A stretch of DNA of 64,000 nucleotides, taken from Climacteris rufus (Eukaryota; Chordata; Aves; Passeriformes; Climacteridae). Below the pieces are notes generated by a model. It saw only the letters and a program-made list of their open reading frames with translations. It did no database searches and was not told the DNA's origin. The position numbers and the translations under genes were made by a program. The stretch is from contig VZRZ01001217.1 in the NCBI GenBank assembly GCA_013398175.1, forward strand, positions 1,418,465 through 1,482,464, given 5' to 3'. Below are positions 12,353-26,500 of the stretch, one piece after another (within the stretch, counting starts at the first letter, position 1; the number at the start of each line of letters is the position of its first letter).

Positions 12353-15300
12353 CTACCTCTGGCAGAAGGAGGTCAGCAGGACTGGCACACTTTGCAATTA
12401 CAACTGAAAAGCTCTAATATGTGGAATGGAACTTCACATATTTGGAACTTTACAAATTGTGGCTTGGCCAACTCACGGGAGAGGCAATGGTACCTCATGT
12501 TTTTGATGTAGATGAGCATCAAGTTTAATTTCCACAAGGGGCAGAAATGATTTAACACATTTATTGGTTGCTTAGAAGCAGGGAATTCTAAAGTACAGTT
12601 CAGAAGTGAAAACATCACTACCCACTGTGGCAAACTGTGTTGTATAATCTGTTACTAAACAGAAATTTTGCCAAGATAATTGAAATGATAACTAATGTAA
12701 AGCACCCACACTGCCTGTTTTTGTAGTGTCAAATCAGCAAAACACACCATCTACTTAGAGGCACGGTGGACACACAGCAGCAGATGTTCACTCCAGCTAC
12801 ACAGCTCTGCTCAAGGACACTGACTCACCTGCTCTCCCTCTCTCACCAGTTTTATTTTGAAGTCTGAATGAGAGAAACAAAAATGGGGAAAAGGGAGTGC
12901 TGGATCCAGCTTTTCCTCATCATAAACACCCATAAAGAAATCTGTACTTTATTAAGTCTCAGTATTTTTATCCGGAGTCCCAATTCTCAGAGCAGTTAAC
13001 TCAAAAGGTATCTATTTTGTCCAGTGGACTTCATAGAAAACCCCAACCGTATCAGTCCATCTGGATGGAAAACAGGGCTTTACCAGAAGGTTATTTTTTT
13101 TCCTTAATAGCAGAAGAAATTCAGAATGAATCATTTGATGATATTATCTGAGAGCAGGCTGGTAACCTCCAACATCACTGAAACTGTGGCTCCAGAGAGA
13201 TTTTTTTTACCAGTATAATTTCATAGAAAATTATGTTTAAGCAGTTCAATTCATTTTAGCAGACCAAAACTCCATGTTCAGATCAGAAAATGATGAAATA
13301 ATCTCTCTAATAAACTGAAACTGCAAAGAAAAAGTAGCTCACCTTTCTATATAAAAATTCAGTATCTATTCTAACATTTCTCCTCCAGTCAAGAAGGAAA
13401 AAGAATCAGACCTGACTAACTCCCCACAGAATAACAATTCTGAGATTTGACTATCTTTTAAAAGGCAATTCTAACCCAGTTTTCTCAAAGTTCACCTACA
13501 GCAAATTGCTGCCAATAAATGGATGGCCAGTTTCTGAGAGTTATTTCCTTGAAGTGTTTCCCTAAACCAACACAGTTCCTGACAGACCTGCAGGGATCCC
13601 TTCTGAACAGCCTGTGCCTCCTGTTTGCTTTTCCATCCTTCAGCCTCAAACCCATCCTTAGTAACTGGGAACGTGGTCTGGAGGGATGGGAAAAGTTCAC
13701 AGAGAAATGTGGTATCTCCATGAAAAGGTTCTTTTAGGGATATGGGAATGAGGATGTTGATTAAAAGTTCTGTTAAGGGATATTGTGAGGGACAAGAAAG
13801 GGAAAGAGGCAGAGACAAATTGCCCTGTTCTGACAGGAGTGCAGCAGCTTCTACCACACTGACTACATTAAAAGCAAATTGATGACATCCAGGTTTTCCC
13901 TTGGATTTACACTGGTACAGGACAGGTGAGAATCTAGTGGTGAAGTGAAAGATGACACTCACCTACATGGTAATTATATTGGGAGAAAAAAGCTACTCCA
14001 CTTGACTGTCAAAACTGTTAGAAAACAGTGTGTACTTTACCTGTTTATACCTAATTGTCCGCTTTCCTCAAATCAACTTTCCTATGACACCCAGCTGAGG
14101 CTTCTAAAAGCCTGTCTTCTGTCATAGCTCCACACCTGAATCTGGAAAAGGACATAAAACTCACCTGCTGAAATGCTTTATCCAAAAGTTAGTAATGAAA
14201 AATGTCTTTTTATCTTTTTTGTTTTTCCCTCACCCTTGATTCCCTCAATTGAATTTCCTGGATTTAATTCAAAAAATCCCCAGATAACCTGTGTCTTTTT
14301 GATGCTTGTTTTCAACATACATTAAAAGGTGTTGTAAATGTTTCCTAAGAAGCCAAACAATTGATGCTGATAAAAACTCAACCTGACAAACACCCCAACA
14401 AACTGGGGTATGTAAGCAGTGCTGTGTTTGGGGGGTGGGAGGCTGCTCAGGTTTTAGGTAAGAGGGGATTGCTGTCCTTGCCAGGGAATGGTCCTGCTGT
14501 GGCAGCCACAGAAGGCCAGGATGCTGCTGCTGGCAGTGCAGCGATGCAGAGCTCCAGCTCTGCCTGGGTGGGATTTCAGACACACACTCAGCATGACAAG
14601 ACTGCCAGGCTGGCAGGGGGAAGAAGACACGGAGAGGAGGCAGCTCATGGCTGAGCACGTGGGAAGAAACGGAGAGACAGCAAGGAGGCTCTTCCAAGAT
14701 CACTCCTGAGGGTCTGGGTCCTGCTTCTGAATTGCAGAGGAGGTGAAAGCGTTCCCAGCTGGGGCTGTGCCGAGGCATCCCCCCCAAACCCCAGCCTGGA
14801 CATTTCTGAAGGGAATAAAAACCTCAGCAATATGAAAACCTGCAGAAAACAATTTTGCCTACAAAAACCTCCCCAGTTTACACCAGTGAAGGATTTGGTG
14901 CAGGAGAAAAAGTGCTGCAGCAAATACAGACCGTGGAGAGGGTGGGAGCTGGGAGTGAGAGCCTTCTGGAGCCCTGAGCCCCACGGCTGCCCTGAGCCCA
15001 AAAGCCCCAAATCCCCCACAGCCCACTGGTGCTGTGCCCAGGCAATAACACAGCTCTGAGCTCCGCTGCCTCGGGTACAACAAAAGCTTTTGTGACTCAC
15101 GACAGAAGCCTCACTGCTGACATTGCCTGCAGAACTGTTGAGTGTGTCTTTTGAACAAAGTGCTTATTACCAGGGACTTGTCGTCCCAAGATCAGCCGTA
15201 ACCTTGACATCTGCTTATTTTCTTTCAGAAAGCCACCTTGCTCAGTTATTATACATTGAAAGCTTGATGGTTTCCACCAGTTAGAAGGGTACAAACTACC

Positions 15301-18300
15301 AAGCAAGTGCCACAAGCTGGTAATATTGAAGCTGCAGGACACAGTGCTGCTGAAAGAACAAATAAATGCTATTGGTACAGAGCTTTAAGAAGGAGGAATT
15401 ATTGATTTCCAGAAGAAAAATATAAAGCAAGCCTTGCACAACTTCATTCTACAGAAAATTTCTATTAAATGCACCCCTTTGCTTTTCATGTTGCCTTGGC
15501 TGTCACCTTGTGAAGGCTGGAAAGGGAATAGATGCCAGGAGGAGAACGGTGTGGTCTGGCTGGGCAAGGGTAAATTGAGCTTCTCTCCTTCTCACCACCA
15601 ACCTGTGGCAGCTGGGGACAACCAGGAGAAGAGTTTTGCTGTGCACAGCCTCAGTGAAACTGCCTGCAGAGCTGAAGCTGTCTCTAAGCTGTGCTAACGA
15701 TACCTATGTGGGTTTTTCCAAAATTCTTTTCATGCCCTATGTGTCCCTGAACTGATCCACACTCATTAAAAGCAGAACACATTCCTTTCACTACCTCCCT
15801 CTCCTCTCCCTCCCTGTCCCACACACCTGCAGGGACTAGATCCAGTTCTCCTGGCTTTTTTTTTCATGTAACAAGGTGCTAGAATAGGTGCAGGGATGGT
15901 GACAGAAATGGTGGCTCCTTCACAATGCCAGGAGGTTTATGGGGAAAAAGGAAAAAGTAAATTGGTCAGTGACTTATGGCTGAGTTCTCCAAGGAGAGGA
16001 GCACACTGGCTCTCCATGTCCCAAAGCACACCAAAATCCTGGCTGTGTGCAGCCTGGAAACCCTCTGGCTGTGGGAACAGAAAATAAGGCACTTGTTTCC
16101 CTATGGATTTAATAGCACCATATATGCCAAGCTGGAGAAACTTCAAGGTCACTGGACAATATTTAAGATACTGATACTTAGTCATGCAATAATAATGCCA
16201 ACTGCAATTAAATGCATTGGAATTGAGGGCCTTAAATGCCTTGCAGAATATACCTTTTCAACTGTGGGATAAAAACATATTTTAGGGCTCATTCCAGAAG
16301 TGTATTATAGGGATTGATACCCACAATTTTTCAGATTTAAATTAACTCAGACATTTTTAAATAGACTTGTAAATAAAGCACTGCTGGGCACAGTCTTGAT
16401 GATGACACCAGAATCAGACACAAAATGTGTGATGGTACAAAACCATCATGATGAATAGGAAAAAATAGGCCTTCCACAGACATCCTTTCCATCCATGCTG
16501 TGCTCTCAGGGAACCTCCCTGTATTGCAGAGGTGAGGCTCTGAGGTAGGAGAGACTTGCACTGGAAAGAGCAAGGATTTCAGAAGGCAAAGGGAAAAGCC
16601 TGGGGTTCCCTGCCTATGCTGTCTCAGAACGGGAATTTTTCTGCCAACAAACGCTGCAAGGTGACCTCAGCCCTCCTTCCTCCCCCTGTTACCAAAGCCA
16701 GCTCTCTTGCTCTTGGGTTGAGCTGCTGTTTCTCTCCTGCAGCACCTGCAGAAATGCCCTTTCTGCAGCCCCTGCCCCAAACTGGGCTGCAGCCACTGTG
16801 TCCTCCTCACAGTTCCTGTCACAGCCCTGCTCCAAGCCTGCTGCCTCTCCTCCAACATCCTTTCCAAAATCCCATCGCATCACTTGGCAAACACAGTGGC
16901 AACCTCCTGCCCAGCAGCCAAACACCCCCACAGGTCTTTGTCTTCCCTCTTCCTTCCCTTCCTCAAAATGCTCTCAGCAAAACCTTCTCAGTGCCTCCCT
17001 GCCAGTGCCACTTGGCAATAAATAGTTTTACTCTGAGCCCCTGAACCCCTGCCCCAGCTCACAACTGCAGCCTTGTCTATTCCTGAAATAGCTTTTATTT
17101 TCATTTCTTTCCTCCCTCTCTCCTCTTGCCTGCACCTCTTCTTTCCTGTTTTCTCTGTGCACCACTTCAAGAGCAGGACAGATTTGTTGTTCACACATTG
17201 AGGAACACTGCTTCTATCCAAAGTGTTATTTATAAGGATTGGAAGGCTTTTTCCTGATGAGAATCTTTGGGGTGGTTTTGGTGTTGCCAATTTTCTTTCC
17301 AAACAGATTTCTGAGAATGAGCTTTAAAAGCCTATAAAAGCAAAACAGTAGAAGAGAAATCAGTTTAAAGAATCGCAAACTCTTTGGAAATGTTTTAAAA
17401 ATATACATGTGGCAAGTTCTGTGAACCCTCCAAGCAATTAAATAACCAATGAGCAATGAAGGCATTTTTTAGCTGTCAGGGTGGGATCATCATCCTGCCT
17501 TCATTTTAGGGACATGGCCTAAGTTTCCTCTAGGTCATGTGTATCCTTTGACACATGGAGAATTTAGCCTTCCAGAACTGGGCACTCTGAATCACACCTT
17601 TCAGGATGCAGCACACATCTAAGGGCAGTGTGTGATACCTGGGGTGCCCTGAAATGCAGAGTTCCTCGGGCACCCTCCACTGGAAAGGGTACAAACAAGT
17701 GCCTGAGCCTCAAGCCCCAGTCTCCATTTAGGACAGTTGTTCTCAGCCTGCCTTAACTATTTCAACAACAAAAATATTTACCTTTTTTTTTTTTGTTCTG
17801 GAGTAAGTTCTGGTTGTCTTTTTCAAGGCAGATAAAAAGCAAGCTCTGTCTCTTGTAAGATACTTGATCCTGTTTACTCAGCTACAACAACAGAAATCCA
17901 AGGACAAGCACAGGCTTTGCTAACAGGCAATAAACTCAGAGCTTATTCTGTTCCACTGTCAGGAACAGGGAAAGCAGGCAGCAGGAAGATTTGAACACCC
18001 ACAAAGCATCGAGAAGAAATTGGCATTTAGTCTCAAAACCACAGGGAAAGCCCCAGCTCTGTTCCAACCAGCAGCGTGTGAAAGGATTTCAGCAGCCAGG
18101 GGAAAGGCAGCTCCCCAGCCCCCAGCTCTGCCTCTTCTCCCTCCCCAGCAGCATGGAGAGTGGGCAACAATTCAGTATTTCCCTTCATTGCCCAGCTGGA
18201 CAGGGAATAACCACTGGCAGTGGCAGGAGCAGCAGTTCCTCCCCACTGAGAGTTCCTAAAACCTCCCTGCTGCCAAATCCTGCCCCATCACTGCTGGGTT

Positions 18301-20127
18301 TGCTTATTATTGGTAGCAGCTTTTAAGGAGCTTGGAAATCAAATGCACATTTCTCTACTGCTTGTAAATCCTTTGTCACCTGGCAAATTAGGTTTATTTT
18401 TATACCACTTTGACTCATAAAAGTACTACTGTTCTGCTCAAATTTACAGACTATGCCCACTTTTTATTGTGGGCAGTTCAGAGTTCTCAGCACTGTTGTC
18501 ATAACTCAGATGGAGCTGTGAAAGGTCTCTGGGTTTCCAGAGAAATGCCTTATCAGGATATTATTGCCACTGTTAAAACCCAGAGAAAATAAAATGACTT
18601 GTTAGGGTTTTTTGGGGGGGGAAAAAAGCTATGGAGCTTTAACATGACATTTCATTAATATTCCTTGTAGTAAATATATTACAAGCTCATTAACAAAGCA
18701 CCAAGCAAAGTAATTCTTTATTTTGGTTGTTCTTTTGGTTCTCCAAAGAGTATAATTTAATATGAAGATCATTCTTTGCATTTCTTTGTCTTTTTAGTTT
18801 GTAAATAAAGTATCAAAAGTGGGAATGAAGAGAATAGCTTACCAAATTAATTCTGTGACTAATCCCAAGAATAAACTTTATTATTTTTCTTTATGTGCCT
18901 AGTAATGACGTAATTTTCTTTATTCCTGAGACTAAAGTACTACATTCCAAAAAGGGCTTATAAACCCAACATATTAATAGTTAATCAGGTGGAATAAACA
19001 TTAAACAATTTTACAGGAGAACTCTACCTCATGCTCCAAATTCTGACTGCACTGGAATAACGAAAAAGAATGAGAAATCAAGAGTTTTATTATAAAAGTC
19101 AGTGAAACTCCTCTACTTGCCTCATACCAGCTGACTAAATTGGCCTTCAAGCGACAGGTCCATGTGGATAAAGCTCTTAAGAACACAGCCATGGAGTAAG
19201 CAGGACCTGTTTTAATAGGAGGTGACCATGCTCAAATGGAAACCATTTCTAGTCCCTTCTCCACCTGCAGTACGGGTCTGCTATCAAACAAATTCCAGAA
19301 ATAAAAGAGAAATCGGAAAGAATTTCAGTGCATGCAAAATGTGAAGAAATTTGAAAGACCTTTATAGAGTTTAAGAAAACAATATTTCAAAATCTAGAGT
19401 TGGACTATCAAAGTAGTAAAACCCCAGCAGTATTTATATCATTTTAGGGAACTTTTTCTCTCTGTTTTCTGTGACTCACTGATAGGAAAAAAAATCCAAC
19501 CACTTTATTTACACAAAAAAGAATGTTCTGTTTGAAACAAAAAAAGCACTAGACTGTATTTCCCTTCTCCAGAAATGTGAATGACAAACTAGAAGAGCCA
19601 GTCTGTGGAAGATTTGTTTTCTTTCTTAGTGGTGTTTGTGTGACTCAGGCAGCGCTACCAGCAGTCTCCAAACTGTCTGCGAACAGGGGGAGAGCAGCAC
19701 ATGGCAGATCCCAGCTTAGGGCTGGGCACCTTCCAAGGGGTGCTGCTCCTCTGCAGAGTGTATGGGACTTGCTGCTCAGCAAATGTATGGGATGGCTGTT
19801 TCTGGGAAGAGCTGCCCATCCCTGCTTTCCAGCAGAGTTTCAGAGTTCCCGTGCCTGCTTATGGAGAGAGGCTTTCCGAGGCACCGCACGCAGGATGAGC
19901 AGCAGGTTTTAGTGACTGCCTGGAAACTCTTCATGGCTTCTGCTCTCTGCAGAACCAGGGCCAAGGGTTAGCCCCAGGGCCAGCACTGAGCAAAGCCCCA
20001 GCACTGTGGGGAACAGCACTGCACACGGAGGAGCAGCGGCCGAGGGTGCACCTCGGACAGGAGGAAAACAGCGCGGGAGAATGGAAACGCAGGAAGGATT
20101 TGAAGCGGGTTGAGTGCAACACCTGAA
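12353..20127. other. Non-coding unique sequence, no gene seen
   Basis: About 7.8 kb with no recognised gene or transposon. GC-richer patches lie at 14440-15060, at 16660-17000 (C-rich, plus-strand frame of 162 codons at 16556-17044) and at 19640-20110. The first has a 172-codon minus-strand frame at 14269-14787. None of these frames has a domain I know, and frames overlap on both strands, as expected where GC is locally raised. 18630-18960 is a long AT-rich stretch with several TAAT and ATTA cores. Confidence 0.7.
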
Positions 20128-20573
20128 CCCAGAGGAGGCCACAAAGATGATGTGAGGGCTGGAGCACCTCTCCTGTGGAGACAGGCTGAGAGAATTGGGG
20201 TTGTTCAGCCTGGAGAAGAGGAGGCTCCAGGGAGACCTCAGAGCCCCTTCCAGGGCCTAAAGGTGCTCCAGGAGAGCTGGAGAGGGACTTGGGACAAGGG
20301 ATGGAGGGACAGGACACAGGGAATGGCTTCAAACTGTCAGAGAGCAGGTTCAGATTGGATATTAAGAAAAAATATACTGTGAGGGTGGGGAGGCCCTGGC
20401 ACAGGGTGCTCAGAGAAGCCGTGGCTACCCCAGGCCTGGAAGTGTCCAAGGCCAGGCTGGATGGGGCTGGGAGCAAATGGAAGGTGTCCCTGCCCGTGGC
20501 AGGGGGGTTGGAACTGGATGAGCTTTGAGGTCCCTCCCAGCCCAAACCACTCTGTGATTCTATGATTATGTGA
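20128..20573 (+). mobile_element. CR1 LINE, 5'-truncated 3' end (about 445 bp)
   Basis: This is the classic avian CR1 tail on the plus strand. It begins GAGGAGGCCACAAAGATGAT, continues with GGTTGTTCAGCCTGGAGAAG, GAGGGTGGGGAGGCCCTGGC and GTGTCCAAGGCCAGGCTGGA, and has GTTGGAACTGGATGAGCTTT near its end. It finishes in the octamer-like CTCTGTGATTCTATGATT. CR1 elements move by target-primed reverse transcription and are usually 5'-truncated without a poly-A tail, which fits. Only the terminal, mostly 3'-untranslated part is present, so the copy is dead. The 204-codon minus-strand frame across it is a shadow. The subfamily (J or X type) cannot be fixed by eye. Confidence 0.96.
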
Positions 20574-23500
20574 AAATATAATTACAGCCATGATAGATAT
20601 GAGGGAAACAAGGTCTGCAGGGAAAATAATATTGTTTATTAGAATAATTAATGCAGCTGGAAAAGATATAAATTTCTGATGAAGCACATTTTACATTGTG
20701 CCATGTATGTATCCCTTTCAAAATGTGTCTAGATGATTACAGCTTTCCAACAAGGCAGAAATTGCTTCATTATCAGTAAATATCAGCATTGTCAAATGTG
20801 GGAAATCGTGAAAGTGGGGGCTGAAGGAAAAAGAGAAGATTCCAGATCTCAGCTAAAAGATTTTCAGTTCAAGGTTCCTTGGCAGAGTCAGACAGATAAA
20901 AACTTGACCTTTCCCAAAGAAGTCACAAATGGCTGTAAGCACAGACAAGCTACAAGGCCATGGCTAAACCTCTGGGTGCAGCAGGGGGCCCAATCCCGCT
21001 GAAGGACAGGATGGAGCTGCCAAACTTGCTACACAGGCAGCCTGTGGCTGCTGGAGCCTTGTGTGCAGGCACAGGGACTCCTGTGCTCCCACCTGCCCCA
21101 GGACAAAGCCCTTGCCTGGCCCTGGGAGCAGGCACAGCCAGCTGGCTCTTTGCTGCCTTTGCTCACAAAGGGAGCCTCAGGATCAGGACCCATGTGCCTG
21201 ATAAAAAACACGTTGTGAAAATGGCTCTGGGCACCAGCCTTCTCCCGAGAAGAACACAGTATTGAGATCTAAATTCAGCTCAACTTCTTTGGTTATTTGG
21301 CTCTAAAATATAGTACAACCCCCATATGTGCATTTTAATAATGCATCAACGCTCCTTCAGAGTTCCCAGGAGTTATTCTCTCTTTCAAATGATCTCCCAA
21401 ATTTGTAAGAAACTAGCTTAATTTGTCTCTGTACTAAAAGTGCAGATTCCTTCTCAATTACTTACATATCTGTCGGAAGTCAGATTATTTGAAGCTCTCA
21501 AACTATTCAGCCACCAGAATTTAATTCATTTAATGACTGCATGCCAAACTGAACCTTTGAACCATTTCAATCAACTGGCTTTTAATTGTTCTTTAGCAGC
21601 CCCGTAATCACTGGAAATACTTTCTTAAATTGTGGCAAAGCTGAACTGAGATGTGGAATCTGGAGCTCAGTTTCTCCAGAAATCCTTAATTATTTTTGCC
21701 ACGTGTGTATTTATATCATTATCTTCTGAGCCATCCTTTGGAATTATTTCTAGCCTGCCATGATTTTGGGAAGGCCCCACAGTGAAAGTGTTCACCAGCT
21801 CATATTAAATTCAAAAACACAAGGGCCAGACCTTCAAGCCAGAAGGAATCAACAGAGCTCTGGTGAGTACATGGCTGCTCATCTCTCTGGCAAACAAAGC
21901 AGAAGGAACACACTGCAGACCTGCTAACTCTGCCTGCTCAGGAACACGGGCTCATTTCCTTTTCCACGAGCTTCCAGTGCTCCAACACTTCAGCACAAAG
22001 GGATTCAAACAGCAGAATTAATTTTCACATAATTTACTTGACCATATTGACAACTCTCACCAATTACAACCACATAACTTCTGCCCATGGCTGATGTTTA
22101 AAAAATATATTACAAACTCTCCTAGTTAGATGGGTGCAATCTTTTCAGTAACAAAAACTGCCTGGAAATTAGTAGCCTTTTTAGTAAGGAAGCATACACA
22201 CAACCCTGTAAGCAATGCTTTCTTATATCTTCTGCTATCAGAGGCTCTACGTTTCAAAAAATAAATTATTCATCCTCCCCAGTTCTTTGACAGCCTTTGC
22301 ATTAATTTTAAGAATAAAAGTAAATGGTTTTGAGTGGAAGAAGCCCGAAGTACAGACCTACTGAACTCTGTTAGTAGAAATAAAGAGGTGAAAGAGTTTA
22401 AAATTCAGATAATAAATCTTGAAGGTGGCAAAAAAAGCCATCAGCAAGATGCTTCACCCAACCTTCTTGTTGCTTACAGAAACCCAAAAGATAGTCTGTC
22501 CTACAAGAGATGCCCTTATTTTCCTTACTTCAGATCTTCAATTTAGAAACCTGGGTGGAGGAAGTTACTGCCAAACCCATTCATGCTTTATCAAAATCTG
22601 TGTCCCCTATCAACAATGTAGGAAATTTGCCTAACCCAGACTAATTTAATTTTTTTAAGGGTTGCAGTTTTGATCATGGATCATAGTGGTTATGGAAACA
22701 GCTTGGAGGAGTCACTTTGCAGAGACAGGGGTTTCACAAAGGGTTATTTACAGATTGTTTGACCTACAGCAAACACATGAGAGGAGCAGGCAGTTTTTAG
22801 TAAGACAGAAGGGTAAGGCAACATGAAGAGCAACACAATGCTGAGCATGAGAGTCAAGTTAAATCATTATGTTCCTGTTCTGCACATCCCAGATGAAAAC
22901 TATTGCTGTCTTTCAAGACTGTCAGCTGTAAATTTATTTATTTGGAAAGGTTCTATGCTGAAGGACCATTCTCAACAGCAGAAACATGTAAAGTTCAAAA
23001 TACAGCTGAATCAGCAAGTGCAAAGCAGGAGCATATGGTGAGTGAGATTAAAAACATACCCACTACCAATAAAACTTCTTGGAAGTTCTCCAGCAAAGCA
23101 GTTTAACAAAAATTGAGTGACACCATAACCATTTGAAATGAGCAAATAAAAGACTCCAAATTAGCTATCTGAAGTTTTCATAAAAAATTCTGATGATCTC
23201 CAAACTACCATAGGAGGGTTCATCGCTTTCCCTAAAAAAATTACTGTCTCCTTACCAATTTTAATATTTTTTCAATGCATGCAATTCTTAATCTTAAAAG
23301 AGAGTGCCTGATAATTTTCTGAATTTTAAAACCTATTTATCATTCTTTCCCCTCAATAATACTTCATTAAGGTTATTTAACAAAGGAAAACTTGTATTTG
23401 CCCTTCTACTGTAACACTGCATTCCGGCAAAATGTGAACTGCATCTATTTGCCACTATTTTGATATTCAGAACAGCCAGACCTGCAAATTTAGTGTTTAA

Positions 23501-26500
23501 ATCATGTAATAAAAGCAGAAGAAACTCATGCAATTACCTGACTTCTTCCTGCTTATTCTATTGTTTCATCCTCTTCTACAAATCTGTTTTGTTTTGTATA
23601 ATTGAAAAACAGGAGTCCAGGCATGAGGTTCACTCTTTAATTGGCCTTAATAAAGAAACTTGTCTCGAAAGAAAATAAAGGCAGGAGGCAAAATGGCAAT
23701 GAGGACTGTGTGTTTTGTGGCCTGAGCAGAGCAAATGTGAATTCTTGATCCTTTTACATAACACATTTTCTGTTAGGAGTCTGGGTTAGGGGTAGCATTT
23801 TGTTATCAAGATAAACTTTCTCTGTGGTAGTGCAGGCTTTGTAGTTCTCATTCTGCCTCAAAGGTCTGTCACCTACCTTCCTGTTGATGCATTTGTTTTT
23901 TTAATCTCTACAAATACGTCCTTTCTATTGCTGACCAAATATTTCCCCCAAAAATGACAGTTTAAGCAGAACTGTGTATTACAGTTCATCTATACAGATA
24001 CCTGCCCACTCCATATCCAAAAAATACATCCAACCTCTTGGTCACAGGAAACAGGGAAACCTGCAGAGCTTCAACAGGGCCACAGGCAGCGTTTTGCACA
24101 TTTATCACTATTTTTATAGATTATACAGAACAACAGAAATAACCCTCACCAAGACAAAGCCAAACAAACTGAGACCATTTAAATAACTTTTTCTTTTATT
24201 GATGCAAATATTAGACAGGCAAAACCCACCAAGACATCAGTTTACTCAGTGGCTGATTGCCTGTTTTAGCTAAAAGCCTTTTCCTCACTGATGCCCAGCT
24301 TTGTCAGATAGAGAAGGACATGTTCATGTCACCCACTGCTCAATGCCAGGGAAATGCTGCAGTCTGCCCACAGATTTCAGTGGGATACATGCAGTTGTAG
24401 GGCACCAGCCTTGCCAAGAACATGCCCTGCTGCAGCTTGAGTTGGATAAAACAGATCTAAAATAAGCTACCTATGGCCTTTTAAATATGCACTAATTTAA
24501 TCTCATAAACCTAACTCGTCTGCAAGAAAACTTCCTGGGAAAAGAGAGCATCCTGCTTGCCAGCTTATAAACTCCTAAGAATTTCATTCACTCCCAAATA
24601 ACACATTGGCCATTTTAGCCATAATTTAGGGCAAGCTGCTCCTGGTCTCACAGCCCTGCACATAATGATAACCATGGTGCAATTGCTACATCACTTTCCT
24701 CAAGCCTGGTGCCTTCCCTGATGGTTCTGGACAGGCAGAGAGACATCCAGCAGTTCCTCAGGGATGCCAGGGAAGTCTCTCAACCAGTTTAAAAGTACAC
24801 TTCTAAAAAAATAAAAATAAAAAGGCTCAGCCTCTAGGTAATTTCTATTTCATTCACTCATTTCTTTTGCACAAAAGCATAGTTTCCAACAGAGAAAGAG
24901 AACCATAAAATCATAGTTAGCACAGTATATCCCTAAAGAAGAGAAGACTGGGTTTTCTCCCTGAAACAGGAAACAGAAAAAGATCTCTCTCACAAAAAGC
25001 AACCAAAGAAGAGTTATGCAGATAAGACACTTCAAAAAGAAAAATAATTATAATTCGAAGCACAGTTACTGAAAGAGTTTTGAGATTCACAAGCATCCAA
25101 GGACAGGAGCACTAATGCAGTAAATCCAGCCACCACTACACCCTGCATTAGCATCCCCCTGCTCCCATTTTCCCTTTCTCTCATGCTCACTGATGTACAG
25201 CCTGATTAAGATTATACCCTTTGGGCAGCCAAATATAAGGAAAATGAAAAGTCTGCTAAGTAAAAACCACATCTAGAATCCCTCAGATATTATACACGAC
25301 AGTATAACCCCTGGAATCAAGGGGAAATCATTAATTTCATCCCACAAATGACCTGTCTTTGCTTCCTCACAGTTCAAATGATTTTAATTTTTTTAATCCA
25401 AATTTTGAGAGTAACCTAAAACTTTAATCATGTAAAATACTAACAGTTTTTCCTGGATTTAGCTGCTGCAATAGCCAGCTCTTGAAGAATTACAGATGCA
25501 GCCAAAGCACGAGGGACCACACCAAAATCTCTCCAATTAGAGGAGAAGCCTCTTTTGCCAGTCTGCTCCAGGTACTGATGCTCTCCCCATCACTTGCATA
25601 AAGTTTCTCATAGAAAGTAAGGAAATGTTCCTTAAGCCTCCCAGATTTCACACTTTTTCTATGGGATTTCAGTGAGCTTCAGTTAAATTATGAAGTGCTG
25701 AAAGAGTCCTCATTTTACTTCTTAGGAGAATGTCAGCAAAGCAGCTAAACCAGCAACAGAAAACTGACACTTCCCAGTTTTCAAACTTGTTTTGCAACCC
25801 ACATAACCTTTAACTTTTTTGTTTGGCAACAAAATACCTAGATGACAACGAATTAGGAATTAACAGCTTGAGAAGTCAACTTCCACCACAATTTCAGTGG
25901 AATTCAGCATTCAGAAAACAGTCAGGTTCCTCTGAAAACCTTAGGCATGAGTCTTCAGTGAGTCATCTCCATACCCAGAACCTGACACTGCACAGGGGTG
26001 TCCTTTGTGGGTCAGCTACCAAAATATGGAAAAGGAAAGAATTTCCTTTACACTTTAGGGGAACAGAGCAAATCCAACCCTCTTCAGAGCAGCTGTTTCC
26101 ACACCTGCAGCTGTGTTTGCTTCCGTCACACCCGGAATGATTCCTGGAATCAAGGCATCCAAGGATATGTGGATGAAATCTCTTTTTATAAATACATTCA
26201 GCTATATGAACCCTAGCATATTTAACAACACATTCTCTTTCCATTTTTGTGAAAAGATGGTATCTGGGAAAGCTAGGGATCATTGGTAGGGACCTGGAGG
26301 GACTTACATAATTGCAGTGGAAGATGATATGAAAACATGGGGTACAAGATAGGAACAAAATACTACAAATCTTCAATTTTTCCAACATAAAGTAAAAATA
26401 TGACATGCATACAAGTGCAATGTAATTATTAATACACAGTTTAAATGTATTCATTATTAGCTCTCCTTGCATCACCCAAAAAATCAGCAAGATTCTGTGG

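Noticed and set aside
14269..14787. 172-codon minus-strand frame
   Set aside because: It lies in a GC-richer patch with overlapping frames on both strands. No domain, and low-information Ser/Pro/Leu-rich content.
19931..20545. 204-codon minus-strand frame
   Set aside because: It lies largely antisense to the CR1 3' end. Frames of this sort are a by-product of the G-rich CR1 tail.
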